64,000 nt of DNA from Cannabis sativa (GCF_029168945.1 NC_083610.1:50237429-50301428); one strand, 5' to 3'; positions 23,741 to 36,517 are shown, counted from the first letter of the stretch. Notes: a model not told the origin generated them from the letters alone. Made by a program: numbers and translations.

Positions 23741-23807
23741 CATACCAGAACCATTGAGTATATAAGCAGCTTTAAATGGAAAGTACAAGAAGGAGTGGTC
23801 TCGGGAT

Positions 23808-24536
23808 GTGGATGATGAATTAAGCTCGCTTAGAAAGAACAAGACATGGGTATTGGTTCCAAGACCTGAGGACAAGAAGGTAATCTCATGCAAATGGATT
23901 CTAAAGATTAAAGAATGTGTGACAGAAGATGAGCCAGTAAGATTTAAGGCAAGATTAGTTGCCAAAGGTTTCACTCAGGTGGAAGGGATAGATTACACCG
24001 AGGTGTTCTCACCCGTAGTGAAGTATAAGACCATTAGACTAATGTTGTCAATGGCAACTCAGCAAGGTTTAGAAGTGGAGCAGCTTGATATTAAAACTGC
24101 ATTTCTAAATGGTTATCTAGAAGAAGAGATATACATAGAGCAACCACTTGGATTTCAGGTGGAACAAGATGGAAAGGAGATGGTTTGTAAGTTGGAAAAG
24201 TCCTTATACGGCCTTAAGCAATCACCACAACAATGGAACAAACGATTTGACAGCTATGTTCAGGAGATTGGTTTCACAAGGTCCAAGTTTGATCACTGTT
24301 TGTATTTCAAGCACCTAGAAGAGTCAACAATTGTGTATCTTCTACTCTATGTAGATGATATGCTAATAATGGGTAAAGACAAGGAAATAATAGAAGGAAT
24401 TAAAGATAAACTCAAGGCAGAATTTAATATGAAAGAATTGGGACAAGTAAAGAAGATACTTGGTTTAGAAGTTCATAGATCCAAGAGTGATGGAGTCATG
24501 CATTTGAAGCAAAAAATTACATTGAGAAGATCTTAA
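23808..24536 (+). pseudogene. Copia reverse transcriptase domain, open for 242 codons
   Basis: RT blocks are clear: WILKIKE, FKARLVAKGFTQVEGIDY, LDIKTAFLNG, LYGLKQSPQQW, and the catalytic YVDDM near 24349-24363. The frame is lost near 24530, where a 1- or 2-base change separates it from the RNase H part. Confidence 0.9.
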
Positions 24537-24616
24537 CAAAGTTCAAGATGCAAGATTCTAAGAGCACTTCAGTACCTCTTGGAGGATAGTTTGTATTAAC
24601 CAAGGAAGAAAGCCCT

Positions 24617-25315
24617 ATGACAGCAGAAGAGAAAGAAGAGATGGAAGAAATTCCATATGCAATGGCTTTGGGGTGTCTCATGTATGTCATGGTTAGCACA
24701 AGACCTGACATTGCTCATGATTTAAGCATATTGAGTAGGTTCATGTCAAATCCTGGGATAAACCATTGGAGGGCACTCAAATGGTTGTTGAGATATTTGA
24801 GAGGGACATCGGATATTGGATTGACTTACAAAAGAGTTTCAGAGAAAGTAACTTTGAAAGGATATGTTGATGTTGATTGTGCATCAAGCAAGGATACTAG
24901 AAGATCTACTACATCTTATGTGTTTCAAACTAATGGAGATTGTATTAGTTGGAATTCACAACTCCAATCCGTAGTAGCACTTTCAGCTACAGAGGCAGAA
25001 TTCATGGCGACCACAGAGGCATTCAAAGAAGCAATATGGCTACAAGGAATTTTGAAGGAGTTGAAGCTTCTAGTAGGAAAGGCAAGGGTATATTCTGACA
25101 GCCAATCCTCGATTCATTTGTGCAAGAATCCAGTGTACCACGAGAAGACAAAACAAATTGATATTCGGTTGTTTTGGATAAGGGAGAAGATAGAAGAAGA
25201 AGTAATCGAGTTGGAGAAAGTGAAGTCAGAAGAGAACCCTGCTGATATTGGCACTAACGTTTTACCTGTTAGTAAGTTCAAGCGTTGCTTGGACTTACTC
25301 AACCTTAGTTGCTAA
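24617..25315 (+). pseudogene. Copia RNase H domain and polyprotein end
   Basis: Reads MYVMVSTRPDIAHDLSIL, GYVDVDCASSKD (catalytic Asp region), SATEAEFMA and the final KFKRCLDLLNL. It ends at the natural polyprotein stop at 25313-25315. The usual ADWAG motif is altered to VDCAS. Confidence 0.87.
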
Positions 25316-26062
25316 GTAGCTACACATGAAAGTATTACCACCTTCATTGGACATATATGCTTAGCTTGTTGGGGCTTGAAGACATAAGGTGGAATTTGTG
25401 GTATTATTCCTTAAACCCCCAACAACTTTTCAGTTAGTTAGTTAGTCTTTAACTAACCTAACTATTAAATAGGACAACTTGCATATTGGTCCCTTGGGCT
25501 ATATAAAGAGAACTACTCCTCTCATTTCACAACAAGAAAAAAAGGGGTAAGAAGAAGGAGTAAAGTCAAACACAAGAGAGAGAGAGAGAGACACAATACA
25601 GAAAGACAGAGTTGTTAGAGTGAGAAATGGAGAGAGATATCTGAGAAAGAGAGGGTTGGGATTGAGAAATTGTATTGAGCAACATTGTTGATTATGTTGG
25701 CTCGAGTTATTGAGTTAATGAGTGTTGAGGAATTACACCATGGATGACTTATTGTGATTATTTCCTTGTAGCTCTTGAGATTGATATCTCTTGTTCTCAT
25801 TATCAATAAAGATTGGTGGTAAAGCTTTCAAACTGGAGTATGACCAAGTTCACATTGAACTTAAAATCGGAACCAGTATAAATCTCTGTGTTATTGTGCC
25901 TGACTGCCATTTAGATTCATCTGTGTTATATTTTTTTGATTTATGTGTTTGCTGGTTTTTTGTTCTTAATTTGTTTGTTTTGATTTAATTTTTGTTTGTT
26001 TAAATGTGATCTTGAATCTGAAATTATAGTGGTTAATTCTTATGTATAAAATTTCCTATACA

Positions 26063-26945
26063 CACTATACAAATTAGTATTAAATAGAAAAACTGATGCT
26101 TTAGTGATACATTTTGAATGATAAAATAAATACGTTGCTGGGAATGCACTAAAAAATTTACAAAATCGAAAAAAAGCATTCATAACCTTTATCACCAAAA
26201 TCTCCTCTTAGATTCCCAATAATACAGGATTATGCTTAGACTTCACTTTTAGTGCATAACATAATAGATCTTTATCTCTTTTTGTTTATTTAGTTTCTTG
26301 TTTATTGGAATGTAAAGAAACAAAAAGGAAAAGATGAAAGTTGTACCTTTGGTGGGAGGTGCAGGAGCCAGAATATCCGTATGAAAAATTATTTTGCATC
26401 TCAATGGATGCTTTTTCATTTTAATAGCTAAGAGCTAAAAAAATACAGCTAATTGGTTAAAATTCATCTCCTCCTAAATCTTTTTTAGCTAAATGTAGCT
26501 AACCTTTAAAGCTTTTTCTATTTATTTTTTTAATATTTTCTTTTGTACTTAATTGTCTTCATTTCTTCCATTAGTATTTGTTTATTATTCTTTAATTTTT
26601 TTTTCTTAACTTTTACATTTAAATAATGTGAAAGAAAATATAGACAAATTAATGTATGTATAAGGTAATATAAAAAAATAAAATTTTAATAATATATTTA
26701 AAGAATAAAATAAAGAAGTTATTAAAAGTGCTTACATCACAATTTTGAAGTAATATTTTTGAATTTTTATTTAGAAAATGTAACCATATGAATAACATAA
26801 ATAAGATAGAGTTTGTGGGTGTTAAATCTTGCTAACTATCGTTTTACTTATATTTAACTTTTTAAATTTAAATTTTGGCAGTAAAACTTTCCAAATTATT
26901 GAACTGTTAGCAAACTTAAGATGTTATCTGGTTAATTGTCGCTAT
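26063..26945. other. AT-rich spacer
   Basis: No credible open frame, repeat end or RNA gene. High AT, with many short A/T runs from about 26500 on. Confidence 0.5.
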
Positions 26946-27187
26946 GGACTGATTATTTGTACATTTTTGTACATGTGACACATTTATATTGGTACACTTA
27001 ATATTATTATTTTAATTTTTTTTTCAAATTTTAATTTAAAATTAAATAAAATAATAGAAATAAAATATAAAATATATAAAAAAAATAAAAATATTATAAA
27101 ATTTGAAATAATTTTTTATAATTTTTAAATAATAATATTAGATATACTAATATAAACGTGTCACATGTAAGTATACAAATAAACCGT
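26946..27187. mobile_element. Inverted-repeat MITE, about 242 bp
   Basis: The two arms of about 65-70 bp are inverted copies: left GATTATTTGTACA...ACATGTGACACATTTATATT, and right (inverted) TTTATTTGTATAC...CATGTGACACGTTTATATT. The centre is A/T only. A target-site duplication could not be fixed, so superfamily is not assigned. Confidence 0.75.
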
Positions 27188-27850
27188 TGTTATTTATGAA
27201 AAATTGATAGCACCTTAAATTTTTTAAGAGTTAATAATTTAGAGAGTTTTACCAATAAAATTTTAGTTTAGAAAATTAAATACAAATGGAATAATAACTA
27301 AGATGACTTAATTGAAAAAAAAGAAAAAAAACCTCAATAAAATAACTACGGGTTGAGTTATGAGGCTGAACCAAACCTTTCATTTAATATGCCTTGGTAC
27401 CTCTCCTAGACAAGACAAACTTTTTTGGGACCATTGTTATCAACTTCAAAAACTGTTCTTATATATATATAAGTGTGACACAGAGATATAGTATGTAGAA
27501 AAATAAATCGAGTATATACACATAATCAATTATACAAAAGAACATACACAAAGACAGTAGGATTTAATTTTTTTGTGTCCATGCAATACTCTGGAGCCTA
27601 TTAGTAATAGTTACTTCGAGGCCTTATTAAATGCTCTGATCCTTCTTCCTGGCTTTACCTTTTCCTTGTTTAGTCCCAAAATGACAGATCATATTTGATC
27701 TTCATTTTATTCACCCATACCTCATATTCATATCATATATGATATATTCCCATCTATCTAATTCATTTACACTTCCTAAAATAGCCCATTTCCTCATTCA
27801 GGAATCACTCAGCTTTTAGACTTTTTTCTTTTCTTTTCTTTTCTTTCCAA
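27188..27850 (+). promoter_or_regulatory. Upstream region of the DUF4378 gene
   Basis: A TATA-like run (TTATATATATATAAG) lies at about 27459-27473, and a CT-rich leader (TTTTCTTTTCTTTTCTTTTC) directly precedes the ATG. No other feature is seen. Promoter role is inferred from position. Confidence 0.35.
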
Positions 27851-29191
27851 ATGGCTTCCTCAATAACCAAACCAGGAAAACAACTGGGAGAGCTTCTTCT
27901 GAAAGAGCAAGACCCTTTTGTTCTTGATGTTTTCTTGAATGAAAGAAGTTATGGAAATAGGAATACTAGTGACTCAAATAAGACAAGAAAAAGAAGAAAT
28001 GGTATTCCAAGCTGTTCCAGAGTATTGAGAGCTATACTTGGCAAGTTTGGTTTCAATAAAAGTGATGGAAGCCAGAATACTACTGCTTCTGATGATCAAA
28101 TAATACAAGGAAAATTCAATGAGAAATTGAAGAAGAATCTTTTTCTTCAAAATGTTTCCGAGCCAGATAGATTTTCTTCTGCTAGCAGTAGAACGGTGTA
28201 TAATTCATGCTCCGACAGTGATTATTCTCAAGATGAATCCTCAACTTCATTGGATAAAAATGAACATGACTCATTTGAAGCCACTAGACTCGGCTACAAA
28301 GCAGAGAAGGAGGTAGAAAAACTACTTACATGATCAATTTTATTAGCACCTTTTTTCATCTCTTAATTTGCTCCAAAACCTTTAATTTATCTGTACTGCA
28401 TAAGATATAATATTTCGAGTCATGAATATGTATGGTATTGTTGATTTTACGAATAAAGCTGTTAACAAAGCCAGCACAGGCTATTTCAGGTGGAACTTTT
28501 GCGTTTCGACAACTCATTGGAAGCAATAAACGCAGTTCAGTTTCAATAGTAAAAGAAGAAACTCCTCTATCGCAAGGTAAAAATATGCCTTATTTTCCTT
28601 TGATTTTGTTTCTATGAAAAGAAAAAGAAAGGAACTTGTTATGTAATTGGGTTTTGTTGTTTCAAATAAGCAGAGAGAATCAACCTCATAATAACAAGAC
28701 AATCGCTAGAGACTAAAACAAAAATCAGCAGCCTCCTTATGGAAAGTGAAATAACAGAGAAGCCAAGAAAGTTTAGTACTAAAATCTCTGATCCAAATAA
28801 GGGACTTCTCAATCTGAAGACGAAACCATCGACGCAGTTTCTCAAATCCAAGAGAGTTTTGAGCAAGACAAAGCAGCTTTTGTTTGACTGTGTGAGAGAG
28901 ATTGTAGAAACTCACGCAAAGGAAAAGGAGAAAGTGGATTATGGTACTAAAGGGGTAGTGTTGGGGCCAGAGGAGTTAGGGGAGCTTCTGTGGGAGAAAA
29001 TGAAGGTTTGGAGTAAACAAAGTAGTGTAGATGATACAAACAATATTACTTACTTATTGTGTTTGGATTTGGTTGACACAGCTCAAGAGTGGAATGGTTT
29101 TGACTCGGAAAATAAAGAAATCTGTTGGGAAATTGGAGACGCCATTGTAGAAGAGATTATGAACGAGTTTTTGATTGAAACTATGAGTTAA
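27851..29191 (+). CDS. DUF4378 (TRM-like) protein, three exons, 358 aa
   Basis: Exons are read at 27851-28312, 28480-28576 and 28674-29191. The joined frame is open for 359 codons including the stop, with GT-AG borders. The N-terminus GKQLGELLLKEQDPFVLDVF, a basic KTRKRRN stretch, a Ser-rich middle, and the C-terminal DUF4378 block (LLFDCVREIVE near residue 255, ELGELLWEKM, and EICWEIGDAIVEEIMNE at the end) mark the family. In Arabidopsis many DUF4378 proteins are TON1-recruiting (TRM) proteins on cortical microtubules. Whether this one carries TRM motifs besides DUF4378 is uncertain. An alternative acceptor at 28489 would give a different second exon (VELLRFDNSLEAINAVQ) that soon stops, so the first model is preferred. 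Confidence 0.85.
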
Positions 29192-29929
29192 AATTAATGG
29201 AGTTAGTCCTTCTATGCTTTATCTTAAGCATAACTAAATCAATAATAATAACTTTCTTTTTGACTCATATATGTATGCACTATGTTGTATATCCTCCTAA
29301 TATATTCTACTTAAAATATAACATAATTAATCAACTGTAAATTTATTTTTAGATTAATTTAAGTTGAAGTAGAACAAGGCAAAGACAATATGCTGGTTCA
29401 TAATTTTTCCTTACGAAATACGTTGAAGACCACATTTTTTATCATAAATATTGGCATGAAAGCACAAAATGTACAAACCCCACTTGCCTATTGATGATTC
29501 ATTCGTATAAAAACACATTAGCTTGATTGTACGCCGAAAAGCACGTTACAAAATTAATTACAGATGTTGATGTTTGAACCACCTTGCTTTGTTACTACAA
29601 AGTTATTTTATTATTTACTTCAAAACTACTTGCCGCATAAAACTGTTTTGTGTAACTCGAATATGTTTGAAGAAGAAGATCCATTTTAGCAATACTTTCT
29701 ATTCTCTTTGTAGGAATCATTAGTCGAAACATTACTTTTTAAGGCAAAATCATTATCTTTATAAAGAAACTACCACTCCTTTGATTGTATTACTTCATAA
29801 GAAAGTTACTCAAAAATAATTACTTTTAAATATCCTTATATTCCCTACTAATTTGTTTATTTATGGGATTAGTGAATGAGAATATTGAATGAAATTCATT
29901 ATCTTGTTTTTTTCTTCTAGAGAAAATTC
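29192..29929. other. 3' flank and spacer
   Basis: AT-rich sequence with AATAATAATAAC near 29238 as a possible polyadenylation signal of the DUF4378 gene. No other gene is recognised. Confidence 0.45.
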
Positions 29930-31315
29930 ATCATTTTATTAGCAATGATCTCAGTTACCAAACAAGGTAACAACCCAGTAGAAATATTGTCCAAACTAAA
30001 ATGACAATCAGGATGTAATATAGAGGCTTTAACAAATAAATGAGCCACCATATTAGCTGATCGCTTTACAAAATGAATAGAAACATTTTTCTAAATACAT
30101 AATAAAGCCTTACAATCATTAACCACTTTACCAAACATGAAAATCATAACAATAGTACTACAAATGGCTTGAATCACCGAGAGACAGTCAGTTTCCAAGA
30201 TCACATGTGGCCACCGGTGATCTTTAATCCAACTCAAGGCTTTCCGAACCCAATTGCTTCAGCCACCATAGAGTCCACCGAACCTTGAAATAATTTGGTA
30301 CAACCTTCCACCAATAACCTATTTGAGTGCCGGGCTACAACACTAACACCATAGTTGTGGGTCTCATTAAATACAGTTGCATTGACATTAATCTTAATAC
30401 TATTTGCACTTGGAGCGACCCATTGCTCAGCCCCGTCCCCCGGAATATACCCAATGAACAATAAATCGTTACCTGATTTTTTAGCAATATGCCATTAATT
30501 AAGATAGATCTTTGCCGATGAGACGATACTATCCGCTCCGACTGACTTGTTTTGCCATACCTTGTCATTTCTTGCATTCCAAATGGCCCAGCATTGAGCC
30601 ACAAGCAAGCTGGTTCGCTCCACATCTAACACCAGAAACTGCCTAATACACCAATCCAAAAAGGACATATCTTGCTGCATTATTGTCCCAATACCCACCC
30701 GGTTCCAACAAAGGATAGCAGCAGGGCAAGTGAGAAGCGCATGGGAAATGGTTTCAGCTTCTAACAAACACACAGGACATAAAATGTCGACCTCCACACG
30801 CTTCAATTGCAACTGATACATAGTTGGGAGACAACATTTGGCAGCTCTCCATAACAGGTTCTTCATCTTCAGAGGGATTTTTAATTGCCATAATCTCCCC
30901 CAAAAACGATCCACAACCGAATCATCAATAACAACTTCACCATTTAACTCTTGTAGGAGGTTGTAAGCGCTCTTAACCGTGTACAAGCCCGATAAATCCT
31001 TGGACCAATACAAAGTATCCCTGTCCGAGCGTGGTTGAATTGGAATCAGCTGCACCAGTTGACGATCACGTTGCACTAGCAAGTCATCTAAAATCTCAAC
31101 ATCCCAACCTGAGCCATCAATAGCCAAGATTTTACAGACTTAAGCATGATGGAGGCTTGGGTGATTAGATTCAATCATAGGATTATCCACATCAGGGAGC
31201 CATAGTTCCCCAATAACAGCTATTCTTCTACCGTCCCCCACAACCCAACAGGTACCTCTCCTTACAAGTGATTGGGCCTCTAAAATACTCCCCCACACAA
31301 AGCTTGGATTGGAGC
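29930..31315 (-). pseudogene. LINE (L1-type) ORF2 C-terminal part: RT end, zf-RVT, RNase H
   Basis: Read on the minus strand from 31315 down. First comes a segment with SNPSFVWGSILEAQ and CWVVGDGRRIAVIGELWLP, typical of the region after the reverse transcriptase, with a TAA near 31138. Then a 210-codon frame (31127-30495) contains the zinc-binding zf-RVT pattern WRAAKCCLPT...CPVCLLEAETISHALLTCP. Last is an RNase H of the RVT_3 type (VVARHSNRLLVEG, MVAEA, ILETDC, ANMVAH). In the RNase H the first catalytic Asp appears as Asn (INVNATV), and a stop is present near 30090. The 5' continuation is found at 46215-46258, on the far side of the copia insertion. Confidence 0.85.
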
Positions 31316-32415
31316 TGTAAAGTTCTTTTTTGGCAATTTAGATACCAAAATATTTTTTATTTATGGTGAGATTTCTTTGTATTCATAAATCGATTTTATC
31401 ACCTTTATTGTATGTTTTTATTGCTCTTTTCTATCTTAGGAAAGAATCATTTTTCATGTGGACTTTTCTTTTTTTGGAAACTTCTTGGAAGAGAAGAAAT
31501 TCTCTTATGGAAAGTTTATTTTTTATGGAAACTTTGACTATTATTATTTTCCTTAATGAGTTCGATTGTGTCTTGATAAGATCATATCAAACACACTATT
31601 TATGGTAGGTATCAAGATCAAATACATGATCGGACACGTTTTTGGCAAGTTTCCTCTTCTAGTCTGATTTGTTGCAACAGAATCTGTCTCTGATGCTGCA
31701 AATCAAGATTTTCTTTAGGAAAGTTTTGTACAGCTGTTGATTTGACTTTGTGGCTGTCTCTAAGGTTTCTATGTTCTATAAATATAACCTAAAGAGCAGT
31801 CATTCGAATCAACTCTTCTAGCTTTCATTTTTTACATTTTCTCAATTGTGAAGAGAGAGTTCTTTTGTGAGAACCTAGTTGTTCATCTAGGTTCTAGTGT
31901 TTTCATATTTGTTCTTACTCTATCTTAGGGTTGGTTAGAGCACTTGATTGAACAAGAGAGAGGTCTTCGGGAGAAGACTTGTTCAAGCCTTACTTCGGGA
32001 AGAAGTAAGCACTCACACGTCAAAGACGAAGGGAGTTCGCTATTTGAAGGTGGTTCAAAAATCAGATTCATAAAGTGCATTACAAAGGATTACGACAATA
32101 ATTTAGAGGGAGTTTAAACTTATTTAATTCAATTTTCTTTGTAATTATTGATACTTTATTAATTGATTTCTTTCTCTGGGCGTGGCCCCATGGACTAGGA
32201 GTGTTCGAAAGAACACTGATACCACGTAGAAATCTCTTGTGTCAAGTGATTAAATTTTTTGCAATTATTTTTATATTCTGCCTGTTCTGGTTTGTCTCTG
32301 TAAAATTGGTTTCTGCCGTAACAAAATTACATTTTACTGTTGCAAACGTATACAATTTTATATTTAGTATATTTTTGTAATTATTATTGGTATTTACAAA
32401 AAAATTGGTTTTTCA
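31316..32415 (+). repeat. 5' LTR of the Sirevirus-like element
   Basis: Starts TGTAAAGTTC just after the duplicated GGAGC, ends TTGGTTTTTCA. A TATA box (CTATAAATATA) lies near 31776-31786, followed by a leader. From 31421 on it aligns nearly base for base with 45221-46214. Confidence 0.9.
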
Positions 32416-32499
32416 TTTGGTATCAAAGCGGGACACTAAACTCTTAGTGTGGTCCTTTTAACGGTTTCGTGTGTTTTTGTGTAAAATGTCATTTTTTGC

Positions 32500-33480
32500 A
32501 GAATGAAGTTCAATTTCTAGACCACATTTGCTCAATGATTCTAACTATCCTTATTGGAAAGTTAGAATGAGGGCTTTCATCAAATCTCAAGATGAGAGAG
32601 CTTGGAGGATGGTTCTATTGAGTTGGTCTTCTCCAGTTGAGACAGATTCCGAAGGTAACTCTAAAATAAAATCTGAACTAGAATGGTCTATTGAAGATGA
32701 TAAACTTTCTTCTTACAATAGCAAAGTTTTACATGCTATATTTAATGGAGTAGGTGAAGGTTATATTAAGCTTATATCATCTTGTGAATCTGCTAAGGAA
32801 GCTTGGTAGATTCTTCAAACTCGGTTTGAAGGAACATCTGATGTTAAGAGCTCTAGATTTATTATGCTTCAAACCAAATTTGATGAGCTTAGGATGTCTG
32901 AAAATGAAACCCTAACTGAATTTTATGAAAGGCTATCTGATATAGCTAATGAATATTTTGCTTTTGGTGAAAGGCTTGATGATTCTATCCTTGTGAGAAA
33001 AATTGTTAGAGTTCTTCCAGAGAGGTTCGATACTAAACTTTTGGCAATGGAGGAAGCTAAAGATTTTAGCACAATGAAGGTGGAAGAATTAATGGGTTCC
33101 TTGCGTACTTTTGAATTGACTCAATAAATCAAACAAAAGGACAAACCCAAATCCATTGCTGATAAAGGTAAAAGTATCGCTTTAAAAGTTGTTGAACATG
33201 AAAATTTTGATAATGAATGTGATGATGAAATTGCTTTATTAACCAAGAATTTTCAAAAATATATGAAAAAGATGGGTAATAAAAAGAATAACTCGAAATT
33301 TTCAAAAGGAAATGCATCTTTTAAACCCTCGATGACTAATAAAAAGGAAATTCAGTGCAGGGAATGTGAAGGATTTGGGCATATTCAATCCGAGTGTGCG
33401 AACACTTTGAAAAAGAATAACAAAAGTTTCAATGTCACTTGGAGTGATGATGAAACTGAGAGTGGTGACGAAAAATTCTG
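32500..33480 (+). pseudogene. Sirevirus-type gag, broken
   Basis: The gag core reads LLNDSNYPYWKVRMRAFIKS, then after a TAG at 32807 FDELRMSENETLTEFYERL and VRKIVRVLPERFDTK. A further stop lies at 33125. A CCHC knuckle CRECEGFGHIQSEC is at about 33356-33397, followed by the acidic segment WSDDETESGDE and a TGA. The order and phrases fit the Sirevirus/Maximus lineage of copia elements. Confidence 0.85.
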
Positions 33481-33530
33481 AGAATGTTGCTCTAACTTCT
33501 ATTATGACTAATGTGTTGTGTGATTCATAG

Positions 33531-34580
33531 GTGAAAGCAAGACTGGTATGTTTGAATAATATCAATGAACTAGAAGAATCTGATTCTGATGATTCTAAAA
33601 TCTGTGAAGAGTCTCTTGCTGAATCATACAAAGTCATGTATGAAAAGTGGATACAAGTTACTTTTGAAAATAGAGTGTTGATTAAAATAAATAAAAAATT
33701 ATCTCATCAAATTGAAACTTTTGAGTTAAAAATAAAAGAATATGAGACGGACTTTTGTTTTAAAGATGAAAAAATTACTCTTTTAAAGAAGGAACTTGAG
33801 AATTCTAAGAAAAATATACAAATGCTTAATCCCGGATCTTCTATTTTTGAAGAAGCTTAGAATGCAGGTCAAAGAGGCTTTGTTGGCATTGGATCAAATG
33901 GTATTGAAAGTTCTGGAATCACAAAATTTGTAAAATCTAGTGTTCCAATGAACTTTCCTGATGTTACAAATTTGAAGTTTGTTGCAACAGATTCAAAGCC
34001 TTTCGCTGCAGAAGTTGTGTTGCTAAAGCAAAGTCTCCAGGATTTTCAAAAAGAGTAAGATCTCAGGTAAAAAGATTTGTGCCTATTTGTCATTTCTGTG
34101 GTAGGAAGGGACATATCAGACTTAAATGTTTCACCGTGAAAAATATATTTAAAACAAATTATTTTGGTAATTTGGAAAAATCTCAAAAGAAACATAAATG
34201 TATGAAACAAAAATGGATTAAGAAAAAGTGTCGAGCTCGTTTTTTTGATAAAAGTGATGCATCTTAAATGTGGTATTTTGATAGTGGTTGCTTTAGACAT
34301 ATGACAGGTGACAAGGACTTTTTGATTAACATCTGTCCTATGCAGTGTGGGGAAGTCACTTTTGGCAATGGCTTAGCTGGAAAAGTCGTTGGAATGGGAA
34401 CTCTCAATTTTGAAGGGTTTTCCAGATTGAAAAATGTGATGTTAGTTGAAGGACTGAGGGCTAATTTACTTAGCATTAGTCAAATTTGTGACCAAGGGTA
34501 TACTGTCTCATTTGACAGTATACCCTAATCAATGTATTTTGCAAGGATTTTGATCTACTGATAATTGTTATACCATAACC
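33531..34580 (+). pseudogene. Sirevirus-type gag-pol linker: coiled coil, second zinc knuckle, protease
   Basis: A helical, charged stretch (33531-33860) is followed by the second knuckle CHFCGRKGHIRLKC at about 34087-34128. The protease signature WYFDSGCFRHMTGD follows at 34268-34309. Stops lie at 33858, 34055 and 34265. Two zinc knuckles around a long linker are characteristic of Sireviruses. Confidence 0.8.
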
Positions 34581-34583
34581 CCA

Positions 34584-35530
34584 GTGTTCACTTGTCATTC
34601 GACCATCAACAACACCACAGATTTGTGGCATGCTAAACTTGGACATATTAATTATAAAAATCTAAAAAAAAAAATTTCAAATGTAGGTATTGTTCAAGGT
34701 CTACCCAAGCTAGGTAAAGAAAGTGTTGGTAAGTGTGAACCTTGTCAACTTGGTAAACAATTAAAAATCACTCACAAATGTGTGTCTGATATCAATACCT
34801 CAAAAGTATTGGAGTTACTTCACATGGATCTTATGGGTCCAATTCAAGTTGAAAGTCTAAATGGTAAGCGATATATTTTTGTGTGTGTTGATGATTTCTC
34901 TCGTTTTACTTGGGTAGAATTTTTTAAGAGAAAAGTCTGATACATTTGATGCTTTTAAAACTCTTTGTTTGAGATTAAGAGTTGAAAAAGGATGTAACAT
35001 TCAGAAAATTGTTCGAATTCGGAGTGATCATGGAAAGGAGTTTGAGAACTATATATGATGACTTTTGTAAGTCTACAGGTATAACTCAAGAATTCTTTGC
35101 TCCCAAAACTCCTCAACAAAATAGGGTTGTTGAGAGAAAGAATCGTACCTTGTAGGAGATGGAAAGAGTGATGTTAAATAGCAAGAAGCTGACAAAACGG
35201 TTGTGGGCAAAAGCTATAAACACAACTTGTTATACAATGAACAGAGTATTTATTCGTCTAGGTACCTCAAAAACATCCTATGAAATTTGGAAAGGTAAGC
35301 GTCCAAATTTAAGTCATTTTCATGTTTTTGGATGTGTTTGTTATGTTTCTAGAGATCGTGAGCATTTTGGAAAATTTGATGCTAAAAGTGATGTTGGTGT
35401 TTTCAGTGGATATTCCTTAAATAATAGAGCTTATCGTGTTTACAATATGATAATTCAAACTATTTTGGAATCAGCTAATGTGGTTGTTGATGATTTTAAA
35501 GATTTTTTAGAATTTTCCACAGAAGCCTAG
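34584..35530 (+). pseudogene. Sirevirus-type GAG-pre-integrase and integrase, broken
   Basis: LWHAKLGHINYKNL marks the pre-integrase zinc region. LLHMDLMGPIQVESLNGKRY carries the first catalytic Asp. The second Asp (IRSDHGKEFEN) lies after a frameshift near 34935-35045. TPQQNRVVERKNRT carries the Glu, with G replaced by R. The C-terminal block reads FHVFGCVCYV. Several frame changes and stops prevent translation as one protein. Confidence 0.83.
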
Positions 35531-35590
35531 ATAGATAGTTTTCTAGATACTCCACCAGAAGCAGCAAATGTAGTTTCTAATGCAGCAAAA

Positions 35591-36300
35591 TTGAATTCTG
35601 ACATCGCAAATGATGAATCTGCCACTGCAACTGATACAGGAGAACCAGAGCAGCCTATCTCGACTCATCCAAACATCATTACTGATTCTATCCAGAAGGA
35701 ACCAAGCACCAAAGTAAAAATGAATCATCCTAAAGATCTCATTCTTGGAAATCTTAAAGAAAGCATGGTAACAAGAAGAAGGTATGCTAATTTGATTAGT
35801 TTCCTTTGTTTTGTCTCACAATTTGAATTGAAAAATGTGAAGGAAGCCATGACTTTTGAAGAATGGCTCAATGCAATGCAAGAAGAACTTAATCAGTTTG
35901 TCCACAACAAGGTTTGGATTTTGGTTCAAAGACCAAAAGGCATCAATGTGATTGGTACAAAGTGGATTTTTAAAAATAAAAGTGATGAATTCGATACAAT
36001 TGTGAGGAACAAGGCTCTGTTGGTGGCACAAGGGTATACACAGGTAGAAGGTATTGACTTTGATGAAACTTTTGCTCTTGTAGAAGGATTAGAATCTACT
36101 TTTTTACTCTTGTGCATTGCTTGTATTCTTGTTATCAAATTGTACCAAATGGATGTGAAGTTGGCCTTTTTGAATGGCATTTTGAGTGAGGAAGTTTATG
36201 TTCAGCAACCAAAAGGATTTGAAGATCCTTAGTTTCCAGACCATGTATATAAACTTGAAAAGGCTTTGTATGGTCTGAAATAAGATCCTCATGCCTGATA
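35591..36300 (+). pseudogene. Sirevirus-type reverse transcriptase, broken
   Basis: EEWLNAMQEELNQFVHNKVW, GTKWIFKNKSDE, LLVAQGYTQVEGIDFDETF and MDVKLAFLNGILSEEVYVQQP are RT blocks. The catalytic IYVDDI region is seen at about 36406-36425 in a shifted frame. Stops occur near 36230 and 36280. Confidence 0.83.
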
Positions 36301-36517
36301 TGAAAGGTTAACTCAATTTTTTAATTTCTCATGATTATCAAAGAGGTAGTGTAAATAAAACTCTTTTCATCAAACATATAAAATTTGATTTTATCATTGC
36401 TCAAATTTATGTTGATGATATATTTTTTGGATCTACATCTAACCATGAAATGCAAGTGTTTGTTGATCAAATGAAAAATGAGTTTGAAATGAGCATGGTT
36501 GGTGAACTTACTTTCTT

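Larger units (their letters stand above)
21203..26062 (+). mobile_element. Ty1/copia retrotransposon, Tork/Tnt1-like, decayed, 5' LTR mostly lost
   Basis: Gag, protease, integrase, reverse transcriptase and RNase H remnants follow in copia order. A degenerate primer-binding site (AATCAGAGCCCAG, near 21206) precedes gag. A purine tract near 25384-25394 precedes a probable 3' LTR beginning TGTGGTATTATTCC at 25397, with a TATA box (CTATATAAAG) at about 25499-25508. The 3' LTR end is placed near 26062 from a short match with the sequence just before the primer site; this is weak. A full 5' LTR matching the 3' one is not present. Confidence 0.8.
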
